A stretch of 64,000 bases of DNA from contig OU342638.1 in the NCBI GenBank assembly GCA_910589415.1, positions 11,882,014 through 11,946,013 of the forward strand. Direction: 5' to 3'. Shown in pieces: positions 21,465 through 31,188 of the stretch; position 1 is the stretch's first letter; every line of letters starts with the position of its first letter. The notes under the pieces are model-generated. The model did not search any database and was not told the DNA's origin. It saw only the letters and a list, made by a program, of their open reading frames with translations. This stretch comes from Malachius bipustulatus (taxonomy: Eukaryota > Arthropoda > Insecta > Coleoptera > Melyridae). The position numbers and the translations under genes are program-made.

Positions 21465-21877
21465 AAAGCATCAAAGAAAAAATATTATTGTCAAAAAATC
21501 AAAAATGGAAAAAAAAATGAATTGAAAAGAATGTTTGGGGAGGAACAGAGAAGGGTGGTGGAAAGAATTTGAGCAGCGGTCAGAAAAAACTTAGAAAGAA
21601 GGAATGATTATTTTTGAAAAAATGACAATCATCAGAGGATTTTGGGGAGAAAGAAACAAGAGAGAAAATTGAAAGATGCCGAGAAGAGTGGAGCTTGAAC
21701 AAATTATATTTAAAACTGATAGTGGTCAAGACATTGAAAGGTGAAGGGAAGTTTTTTAGCACAAGATTGGAAGACGTAAAACTGAATTAAAAAGCTACGA
21801 GTGCGAAATGAGTTAGTCAGGAGGTTTTAAGAAATTGAAGTTGGTCAGAGAATTGAAAGTGAGAGTTGAAAAAACCC
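21465..21877 (+). repeat. purine-rich, strand-asymmetric tract
   Basis: The plus strand is strongly enriched in A and G over about 410 bp, with recurring attgaaag, gaattgaaa, gagaattgaaag and aagaaattgaag words. This looks like a decayed short tandem repeat. It ends directly at the left terminus of the DUF4817 transposon at 21878. No gene is called. Confidence 0.55.
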
Positions 21878-23215
21878 AAAAGGGGCAAGTCTATCTTCAT
21901 TCGTTACAAAGTTAACTCATCACTTGTTCAAAATGTCCTTTTCCTTGCTGAATACAAGCTTGTGCTCGGAGGCCTATTGCAGAAGGGACAGTTCTAATTT
22001 CTCCTCTTTTTTCGTTTATCTCTTGGCCAGCTTGCTGAATACGCTCCAATAATAATTGCTCTCTGGTATTTGAAACTTGTGCGTATGCCAAGTCTTTCTT
22101 TCGCCCCCAAAAATATTAATCTAAAGGATTATGGTCAGGGGATAGAGGCGGTCATGCTACAGCACCCCTTCAACCAATCCATTTTTCCATTTTTCATAAT
22201 AATTGTTATTCAGGACGCCAATTCCGAAATGTGCTGGTACCCCATCCATTTGAATCCAAATGCCATTTCGTATGAGCAGGGGAACCTCTTCTAAAAGTGG
22301 TGGTAATTATTCCATAAGGAACTGTTGGCGGAACATAAGGAATTGGCGGCATTTAATCTCATAGGAAGAATGTAATGACCAATAAGCAAATAATCGATTA
22401 AACCACCCCAAACGTTCACGGAAAATTCATGCTGGAAGTTAGACGGACGTATTGCTTTGGGATTTTCTAGTTCCCACCTATGTAGGTTTCTCAGATTAAT
22501 CATATCACGTCTGGTACCTAAATGAAAGCTTCATCTGTCCAGAGAACGAATCTACAGAAATTAACTTTTACCCGTGTCTGGCGGAGGATCCAGGTAGAAT
22601 AAACTAGCCGATACTGTAGGTCTGCCTCAAGCAAACCTTGCACCCTCTTATAATGATATGGATACAGGCCCTCATGTTTTAAAATTCGCCAAACCGTCAT
22701 TCGCGGTACTTCAAGTTGCCTGCTAATTCGACGTACACTGGTAGTTGGATCTCTTGTAATAGCATCGAGTACTTGTTCATCTACATATCTGTTAGCAAAT
22801 TTATTCCTCTGTCGAAAAGATAGTCACATAATCCGCATTCTCGAAACTGTCTGTGTACTTCCATAAATGTTCTGTACGTAGGTATCCGTCTATTCGAAAA
22901 GCGATATTGGTATTCAATAACTGCACGACGGGCGCTCCTGTTACAAAAACCATACACCAAATGGATATCCGCATACTCTATTAGAAAACCGGAACGGCAA
23001 TTTTATAAGTTATCAACTTATTTATTTTATTGGACTAATGTGTACTTCGGTGACGTTTACTTATGTCGTTACCATAGGAATAAATTATTAGCCAAAACCA
23101 TAACATTCATGTCGTTGTGTGGTTTTCACAACACAAGTTGAATCTTGTTATTTACTAGTGATAATTTCCTTAGGCCTGTAACTTTGTAACGAATGAAGAT
23201 ATACTTGCCACTTTT
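21878..23215 (-). mobile_element. Tc1/mariner-group transposon with dead DUF4817-type transposase
   Basis: Inverted ends AAAAGGGGCAAGTCTATCTTC (left) and the complement of AAAAGTGGCAAGTATATCTTC (right) continue through cattcgttacaaagtta. On the minus strand the transposase runs from about 22985 to 21900. An N-terminal DUF4817-like domain (YGFCNRSARRAVIEYQYRF, NRRIPTYRTF) and a helix-turn-helix (SVRRISRQLEVPRMTVWRIL) are followed by the first catalytic aspartate in FVLWTDEAFI, NLHRWELENPKAIR, FSVNVWGGLIDYLLIG and a C-terminal piece with EQLLLERIQQAGQEI. Frameshifts near 22510 and 22290 break it. The duplication at the ends is not clear. Confidence 0.8.
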
Positions 23216-23319
23216 GTTGCCACCACCGGTTATACCGAGATGTATCTACCCAACAAGAACTGAGAGAGTCCATCCAGACAGATCCCATCCTGGGTATGCC
23301 TAGTGACGAGATGCCACCT

Positions 23320-24110
23320 CAGTGCTGCTTCAACAAAAATTTGCACATCCTCTTCCCTGGCAGGAAGGAATAGAAAAACGGGATCCCAGTGTTCGCTCAC
23401 TCGATCTGGGACACGGATGGTTTAAGGACGCCCCAAGGCACTGGAGCCGGCGTATACGAAAAATCAAACCAGTTAAAATGACGATCAGTCTTGGCCGACA
23501 CGCCACGGTGTTTCAGACCGAGACGGTTGCTATCGAGCTAAGCGTCTATCGATGCTGAAGAAATCAGCTAAAATCAATTAACTTGACTCACATAAGAATA
23601 ACGATCTGTACTGACAGCCAAGCTGCCTTAAACGCACTGGCCTCGCCAGTGATCACAAAAGAAAAGCAGGAATGCCCTTGAGGACATTTATCTGACACCA
23701 ACTACGTCATTCTGGTATGGATACCAGGGCACTCAGAGCTAGAGGGTAACAAGAAAGCGGATACACTGGCCCGCAACCCGCAAGGAAGAGACTGCCCTCA
23801 TCGGACCCGAACCCTACTGTGGGGTGAAAAAAGCCTCAAGAGAAGCACCATAAAAGAGTGGATGCTCACAGAAACTCTGGCCAAATGGAACAGATCCATA
23901 GGGCAGAGGCATGCGAAGAAGTTCATCAACGAACCCTCGCACGCGGTTACGACAAACCTACTAGGCCTCAGTCGTACCAGACTGAGGATAACCGTAGGCC
24001 TGCTCACAGGACACTGTCGACTCCGCAAACACTTAACCAGGGTCGGAGGGGCAGACGACGGCGAATGCTATAAGCGGAAGAGATAGCAGGTCTAAAGTAC
24101 TGTATGACAG
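23320..24110 (+). pseudogene. LOA-like LINE ORF2 3' fragment: RNase H and C-terminal domain
   Basis: RNase H pieces are spread over shifting frames: SLGRHATVFQTETVAIEL, TICTDSQAALNAL, then WIPGHSELEGNKKADTLARN after a frameshift. Next come EWMLTETLAKWNRS and the characteristic LRITVGLLTGHCRLRKHL. The RT is absent. It is not the missing end of the 19862-20830 fragment, because the two have opposite orientation with a transposon between them. Decayed and inactive. Confidence 0.75.
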
Positions 24111-24527
24111 CTCAGAAAGATGCTGCAAAATCATAATGCCAGAGGTTGGTAAGATTAGGGAAGTAAGAGATTGCGAACGCCCAGCGGTTGTACCCAGGTG
24201 GCACTCGAGCACTCAGGGTCATTAAAGTTGATCTGTCTGAACGGTGAGGGTGAGATCTCCATAAGAATGGACTGTTTCTTCGACTTTTCAGTATGGAGTT
24301 ACTCGGGCTATACAAGGTATAAAGAAAACACAATCGTATCTTTTTATGGATTCTACTAGCATCAGTAAAATTCACATACCGCCCGTTTGATAACCACTTT
24401 AAGCAGGCTGTCTCTTATAAAACATAAGTGATTGTTTCGCCATAAAAGTTAAAATGACAGGCACTTGAAACTTTAATTCTTAGGAAGTGACTGTTAAGCA
24501 GTTTCTATAACGACATACTTATTACAG

Positions 24528-24794
24528 ATCACCAGTAGCCGAAGGAATGGTGTCGAAAGTAGTAGTTTCATTGGCTTTAACATTCATACTAGTATCGATG
24601 GGAAAATGTGAAGCTAGAGCGCTCAATGAAAAAGAGGGACCAAACCTGGCCGAGCTAAGAAGTGAAATTATGGATCTTTCACAAGAAACTTTATTGTTTA
24701 CTGAAGCAGTGCGACCTCCGATTCATACATCCCCTCCACAAGTGTAAGGACGATGAATTAATTTTTATATGTATAATGCATAAGGTATAATAAA
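24528..24794 (+). CDS. small secreted peptide, 66 aa, last exon
   Basis: ATG at 24547 opens a 66-codon frame ending at 24747. Residues 1-24 form a clear signal peptide: K at position 4, hydrophobic core VVVSLALTFILV, and likely cleavage after SMGKCEA or nearby. The mature peptide of about 42 residues is acidic in its first half (EKEGPNLAELRSEIMDL) and ends in a proline-rich tail (PPIHTSPPQV). It has no cysteine pairs and no obvious dibasic processing site. The exon starts at 24528 after the acceptor TTATTACAG, and AATAAA lies at 24789-24794, so it reads as a terminal exon with an upstream 5' UTR exon not located here. I do not recognise the family. It could be a short secreted factor, effector or cuticle/venom-type peptide. 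Confidence 0.55.
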
Positions 24795-26929
24795 AGAATC
24801 AATCGTATTTATTGTTATTTTTACTTATCCTTATCATTATGGAATAGAATTCTAACTAAAAGTTCATTTAAACAGAATAGGCCCGCAAACGCTTCTTCAC
24901 CGATCTAGCAGAGGATGTTGAAATTAAAAAAAAAGTTTATTCTTTATAGCTCCAATAGTTTTTGAGAGATTTAGCTCTAATTTGGAAAATAGGTTCCTTT
25001 ATATCCAAATTGTTGTGAGAATCTTCGGGGAGATATTTTTTCATATTTTTCCGGGGTCATGTCCCATTTTCTACCCCTAAACTTTTTAGCGGTGAGCCGC
25101 TGGTGAATTCTAAACTAAAACGTATTAAGTTTTCTGTTTTGTTTAGAATATTTTGGCTTTTTATAGTTTCTTTGCCGTCTGTTATCGAGAAAAAAATGAT
25201 TTTAACTGAGAAAAAAAATTTAACTGGTAAAACAGGCTCTGGCTTTATTTGGTTACTTTCGACTCTCTAGTTTCCAGTATTTTTCCGACAATTTAGTCGG
25301 CATTACCTATTAAAAATTAAAGCGGAGATGACCATATTTGTCTAACACTATTCGACTCAATTTTGACAACTTCAGGAACTATAAAGAAGGAAGATCAAAT
25401 CTTGAATTTTCAATACCCTGTTTGAGGACCTATGCTTATAAGAACTTTTAGTCATAAAATAAGCCAAAGAATTACTTCCTTCCGTATGTGCCTGGTATTT
25501 AGGAACAGCAGCCAGTCGACTATTCGATTTCTCTAATATACAGAATGTTTACTGTAAGTTTGGCCAAACTTCACAGGCTGATTCTTCAGACTAAAATAAA
25601 CAAAAGATGTCCCATTAACGTGTATTCGGAAATGAACTGTTTTTGAGATACAGAGTGTCGAAGAAATATTATTTTTCAAGTTTTTTGACGATATCTCGAG
25701 AACCGTATGAAATAGAATGTTCAGCTCTTGTACATACTATATGTGCTGCAACCCTCTTATTCGCCTTGTTTTTAATTTTGAAAATGAACGGCCAAAAAGG
25801 GCGAGCAGAGAATATAGCTTCTCTCGCTCCGTCCGGGCACCTACGATTCCTTTGAACCCGAAAGGAACGGAGAAGGTGGGTGTAGGTCAGTTCTGCGGCG
25901 AACTATCCACACCACAAAAAAGAGAGATAAAAATAACAAATTTATAGTGATCGTCTAGCCTGAAATCTTGACCTGAATACTGAAATCTTGACCTGCCCTA
26001 CGCTGTGTCTTTTTTAATTTTACAGGTCACAAAACAACACAATAAATAAAATAAAAGTCAACAATTTAAGAATAACAATTTTATTGGAAATTTATCCAAT
26101 TAACCCAACAAAAATTTCCCAGAAGAAATAATGTATCGTGATATATACTTATATAGAAATTAATGAAACTTACTTTCTAAAACATGCACAATCATTAATT
26201 AGCATTATGACTAATTAGAAAAAATCACTTATGTATAAAAGATATAAACTGAGCCTTTGCTAGGTACTCATTAATAAATTTAAATACTCCTAACCTTAAT
26301 TATTTTGCCAAAACAGCCTGTTACATTTTTTTTAAACTTTAACACCCTGTATCTTTTGACCGAAACGTTATTTTGAACTGAAATAATTTCTTCTTTCAAC
26401 TTACTTTTATGAGGAATCAGAACTACTCCTTTAAATTTGCCACAATATCTTTGAAACATATAGCTAAGTTTTTCATTTTTTTCCTTAGATAAAATAAAAT
26501 AGAGAAAAACTGATTTTTGCTCTTCAGTCCAAACTTCTAACTTCAGCCCCCTAGGCGTCTTTTCGGGAACAAACTACGAATTATAATTCGGCAGGTGGTA
26601 GAAATGATGCAAATAATATTTTTTCTCACATTATTTTTCTTTCGATTAATTGCAATCCAGGCAGTTAAAACAATTCCAACCCTTTTTTCTATGAAGATGG
26701 CAGATACTTTTTTTAAGGGCAGAAACCCTTAATTTTTACGACTTCAAATGTCATTTGTATTGTACCATTTTTTTGGATCTATAACTACGAAAAATTGACA
26801 AGAATTCAGTCGATGTTTGCGGATAAAGAAAACTTATAGAAAATAGTGATTTTTTATTAAAATTTATTAATCAAACAGTGAAAATTATAATTAAAAGAAG
26901 TGAGGTTCACTTTTTACTGTTGAAATGAT
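24795..26929. other. AT-rich intergenic DNA
   Basis: No gene is supported across about 2.1 kb. A 17-bp direct repeat (tgaaatcttgacctg) occurs twice around 25958-25996. The piece near 25600-25690 (gagatacagagtgtcgaagaaatatt) and acaccctgtat at 26341 resemble ends of palindromic TA-type elements, but partner ends were not found. Confidence 0.5.
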
Positions 26930-28395
26930 CTAATTAAAAATTATTCCCTCTTTACCAATTTGTCGAAGCAGCAACTGAGCTTGTGGGTGTCCTTTCTTAC
27001 TTTCGTAGTCCCAAAAGTAAGCTCTGCCCATTCCTACGTGTACAGAATACCCCAATTCTTCAATCAATCGGATGGAAGACGGGTCGACTATTTCAAATTT
27101 AGCAACACAGGTATTCAAACGAGTTTCAGTTTTTCTAATCTTCCAGAATTCAGTTCTGAGAGCTGGCGTTGTTCTTTTGATTACCTTCAATATATCGTGT
27201 CCATCCATTAGGTGCAATTCCGGGACATACACCAAAAAGAGATGAAATTTTGGAACTGTTTCTTCTTCAACAGCCTGAAGAGCCGTTCCTTCGAAAGGGG
27301 ATAAATTGTTCACTTGATCAATTAACCATCGCTTGGAATATTCATTGACGCAGCTGACAGTGATGTAGTTCTTCTTTTCAGAGAAACCGAATACATCCAA
27401 GAGTGGAATTGTGGCATCTTCAATAGCGATAACGGCATGGATAGCATCGATTATAGCTTCTCGCAGTCTTTCATAAAAATCAGTTGAAAATGTCGGGACA
27501 ACAACAGTATCAGGACAGACAATTGCCATCTTCCAGGTTGGTTCGTCAGTTTTCTTTATAATTTTTTCATCTCCAACGTTTTCACCCTAAAAAAATGGTT
27601 GTTTTATGTTATTGACATCAAGTCATTTGCGATCAATATCAAGTCAATAGCGTGATATGATTGATCTTTCCTCGTCGTGTGGAAAAATAAAAACCCCAGC
27701 GACGCACCAAAGGGCAGTTTTTATAGCCAAAAATCGAAAATTATAACACTTGAATATCCAAATTGAGAATTTCAAAAAATCATGGCGGTTGTTGTAGACC
27801 CGGACAAGACGAGTTTCCACAACAAGTTGAGAGGGTTGACCTTTCCCTGCGGTGTGGAAAAACAAACACCTTAGAAAGGCAGGATGATTTTTTAACATTC
27901 CAAATCTGGATATTCAGGTGTTAAATTTTCGATTTTGGGCTATAAAAACTGCCTTTCGTGCGTTGCTGGGGTTTTTATTTTTTCACACGACGGAGAAAAA
28001 ACAAACCTGTCCCGCCGTTGTAATTTTTGGTTCATTATCCAGGCCCAAAATCGCCGCCATGACTTTTGGAAGTTACAGCTGAAAAAATGATCTAGGACTA
28101 CAAGAACTCCCCAATATACGTTGCTAAGATTTTTTATTTTTGCTTGCTAACATGAATTCATGAAAAGACATTTCATCTCGTTCAAAAAATAATAGCAAAA
28201 TATGTAATTAAATTATCATCGTACCAGAGCCGGATGTTGAGCCCGTTGCTAGCTTCCACAATCTGTTTCTTAATTATTATTAATCAATAAAAATTATATT
28301 TACAATTTCGCAGCTAGGTTCATCCGTGGCCACTTCGATGTCGGTGTTGTTCTTAGACAATATAATATCTTTTATTATATCGTCTAAGGTGTCAT
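26930..28395 (-). CDS. DUF4780-like gene 1, two 3' exons
   Basis: The terminal exon is 27587-26930, opened by the acceptor TTTTTTTAG|GGTGAAAAC. The preceding exon is 28395-28304, between the acceptor TTTTTCAG and the donor ATT|GTAAAT. Joined across a phase-0 intron the frame runs without stops from the earlier exon (acidic, D/E/S/T-rich, ending PSCEI) through GENVGDE to the domain of about 200 aa. Domain landmarks are MAIVCP, the L.EAI.DAI helix, KKNYITVSCVNEYS..WLID, SPFEG, LRTEFWKI and HVGMGRAYFW. These match the layout I know for DUF4780, an insect family of unknown function often found near mobile elements. Further 5' exons are expected but not found, because a broken I-like LINE lies upstream. 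Paralogue: 48440-50982. Confidence 0.7.
27660..28010. repeat. inverted repeat in the intron of DUF4780-like gene 1
   Basis: Arms of about 100 bp match in inverse orientation: cgtcgtgtg.aaaaataaaaaccccagc.acgcac, agggcagtttttatagcc.aaaatcgaaaa and acttgaatatcca. The unit lies wholly within the intron (27588-28303) and would form a stem in the pre-mRNA. No clear target duplication. Confidence 0.75.
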
Positions 28396-28680
28396 CTGAA
28401 AAATAAAGAAGATTCCGGTGAGCATCTCTCAAACACCAACGCGATTCCCACATAAGTTTATTAACGTCAAATTATTGCAAGGTCAACTACTTTCGGTCAA
28501 AATGAAAGCTCATCATCAGTGAATAGAACCATAGTTAGAACTTGGTTTGTCTGGTAGCGGTCTTTTGATAATAACAAAAAAATTAAACCAGGCAATCACG
28601 CTGTCAAGTTCGATTCGCGCTGTTGTCATGCACTTGTCACATGGAATAATTCTAGTATAAACACAAACAATAATAATAAC

Positions 28681-29118
28681 CATTGTTTCAGGGCAGTTGT
28701 TAGCTATGTGACCAGGTTGCTTACAAATAAAGCACTCCATTTTGTCTGTTGAGAAAAATGCACGATAGTTGGTGCCTTCGTACGATATTAAGACAGACGT
28801 TTGAAGCTCAAAGTTTTCGTTGGTCAGTATGATGTAAACCTGTCTTCTAAAGCTATACACTGTGTTGCGTAGGAAAGGTAACCTAGGGAAAACACTACAG
28901 TGAATATTATTAAGGATACAAGCCACTCTTGTTAAAAAGCTGATAGTTTCCTAGGAAACTGTATAGTATCCTAGGAAACCTGGTAGTTTCCAAGGAAACT
29001 GTATTTTTTGAAGGAAGTCATTTATTTTCAAAGTATTGTTGGAATATTCTTTACACGTATTCCTTGTTACCTTTTCTATACAACACGGTGTATATGTATG
29101 TGCCCATATTCGTCTCCG
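28681..29118 (-). pseudogene. inverted 5' part of an I-like LINE: ORF1 with zinc knuckle
   Basis: On the minus strand from 28926 to about 28690 a gag-like ORF1 region reads LRNTVYSFRRQVYI, SVLISYEGTNYRAFF and the CCHC knuckle CFICKQPGHIANNC, then loses sense right after CPET. On the plus strand from 29119 the same protein appears to continue (TTKTPIPTQGEVQQ..) into ORF2. The order left to right is knuckle, ORF1 upstream part, then downstream part in opposite orientation. This is the arrangement left by twin priming during LINE insertion. Breakpoints on the two sides lie at nearly the same point of ORF1. Confidence 0.6.
28945..29004. repeat. three tandem 20-bp units, each with a dyad
   Basis: Units agtttcctaggaaactgtat, agtatcctaggaaacctggt and agtttccaaggaaactgtat follow each other without gaps. 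The first contains the perfect 16-bp palindrome AGTTTCCTAGGAAACT. They lie inside the inverted part of the I-like LINE. Confidence 0.85.
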
Positions 29119-31188
29119 AGCCACAACGAAAACACCAATACCAACGCAAGGAGAAGTCCAACAGTCCCGGCCCGCAGTCAACACTCAATCCGATGTACCT
29201 GAGAGTCAAGCCGAAGCCACAATCGAAACTACAGACGATAACATCGCCGACTTACTGCGCACGGGGCAAAAACGCAATCACCCCTGCTCAAGCGATCAAA
29301 CTAGTCCTCCAGAAACCCCAACCACGGACGATTTAATAAGCTTATCCCCGATGCCACCGCCTCTAGCTCCAAACGTCACATCGAAAACGCATAACAGGCA
29401 GCCAAGCAAAAAATCCAAGAGGGAAAACGTATCAGAAGTATGGACTTTTAACAGAAACCGAGTTAAATAACGTTGTTAATCAACTACCTGCTTCTTTCAT
29501 TTTAGTGGGGGATTTCAACTCTCATAACGTGATCTGGGGTTCAATAAAAACATCGAGCCGTGGGAAAGTAGTGGAAATCGTCCTGAATAATATAAACATC
29601 TGCATACTGAACACTGGAGCTAGTACCCACTTTAACCTATCATTTCAATCCTTCTCAGTCATAGACCTCAACTTCAGCGATCCAAGAACGGCCGCTGCCT
29701 TAACATGGCGTACATCAGATAGCTTATACGACAGCAATCACTTTCCCATAATCATAAGTGACGCCAGTGGATCTCCCCACACCAATACCATTGCAAAAAG
29801 AAAATGGAGAATCGCACAAGCAGACCAGTTTCAGCCCAATTTCACCACCAGTATAGAAAAGCAAGCAAACCATCTGCCACAGACCAACAGCATTGATAAT
29901 GATTTGGATAAGTTCAAACAGTGCAATATTACAGCAGCTGAAATACACATTGGCAAAACAGGTTACCCTAAGAAAGGAAGGGCAGTACCCTGGTGGAACG
30001 AGGACTGAAAAGCAGCAATCAGACTATCTAAATCTGCAATAAATAGGTACCGAAGGCTGAGAAACGAAGAAAGCTTAATAAACTTTAAAATGTTAAGGGC
30101 CAGAGCCAAGAAAGTAATTAAAATGAGTAAACAAAGCTCATGGAAAAACTACGTTTCCACGCTAACCAGTCAAATGCCCCCTGGTCAAGTATGGAAGAAA
30201 ATAAGGCAAATGAAAGGGAACAGAACCCACAACTATATTCCCGCTTTAGTACACGAAAACTCAATCATCACCAACAACTGCGATATTGCCAACATAATAG
30301 AATCGAAACTAGAAGATAAAATTAACAGCAGAAGACTACATACGAGTACTCCTGAAGCTGAGCCATAAAGCAGCGAACCAACTTCTGCATATGATTATAA
30401 TTCTGACCCTATGAATAACCCTTTCTCCCTGCACGAACTTTCCATGGCACGCGACTCCTGCAAAAACTCTGCAGCAGGCCCAGATGATATTCCTTTCACC
30501 TTTCTAAAGAATCTAGGCAGAAATGCTATTAGTAAACTGCTGAAGATATACAACCACGTATGGATGAAGCAAGTTTTCCCAAAAATATAAACGCAGACCC
30601 CACTAACCTTAATTCATACAGACCAATATCATTGACCAACACAATGTGCAAGCTTCTGGAAAAAATGATTACAAGACGCCTACTCTGGCACTTAGAAAGA
30701 CACCACCACCTGGATCCCACGCAGTCTGGCTTCAGGCAAAGCAGAAGTACAACAGACAACCTTGTACTTTTACAAACGGAAGTCGTCGATGGCCTACACG
30801 CACAACAAGATACTATAGCCGTTATCTTCGATATTGAGAGCGCATTCGATACCATGACAAAAGAGCTGATTCTTCAGAAACTACAAGTTGCAACGTAAAG
30901 GGGAATACCCTCTCCTTCATTAGGAAACTTCCACGCAGAAAGATCTTTTAGAGTTGCAACAAACTGTGTAATATATACCTCAACGGGGTGCCACTACAGA
31001 CAGTAAACCAGAGCAAGATATTGGGCGTAATCTTTGATAATAGACTCACCTGGAGACCGCACATCATGAAAACGAAAACTGACTGTGAAAATAGAATCAG
31101 CATTTTAAAAACGCTCTCCAATCACTTTGGGGTGCAGAAGAAGAAGTTCTCCTCGGGGCATATAAAGCGCTAATCCGATCCAAGCTAG
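29119..31188 (+). pseudogene. I-like LINE, ORF1 end plus ORF2 endonuclease and RT, left part
   Basis: The ORF1 C-terminal tail (29119-29470) is followed after a frame change by ORF2. The endonuclease has LVGDFNSHNVIWGS, SVIDLNFSDPR and DSNHFPI (the usual SDH is altered to SNH) at 29500-30008. The RT begins with NSAAGPDDIPFTFLKN and continues with LNSYRPISLTNTMCKLLEKM, HLDPTQSGFRQSRST and FDIESAFDTM. After 30898 the frame breaks and the region holding YADD is missing; reading resumes at LGVIFDNRLTWRPHI and stops within ALIRSKLDY at 31188. There a minus-strand LINE is inserted. The element resumes at 34000. Confidence 0.8.

Noticed and set aside
22070..22294. A plus-strand open frame with PSLSFAPKN
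   Set aside because: It is the shadow of the minus-strand transposase pseudogene.
28516..28680. Continuation of the zinc-knuckle frame beyond CPET as part of ORF1
   Set aside because: After 28681 the residues lose all gag character, while a good continuation exists on the opposite strand at 29119, so the remaining open stretch is flanking DNA.
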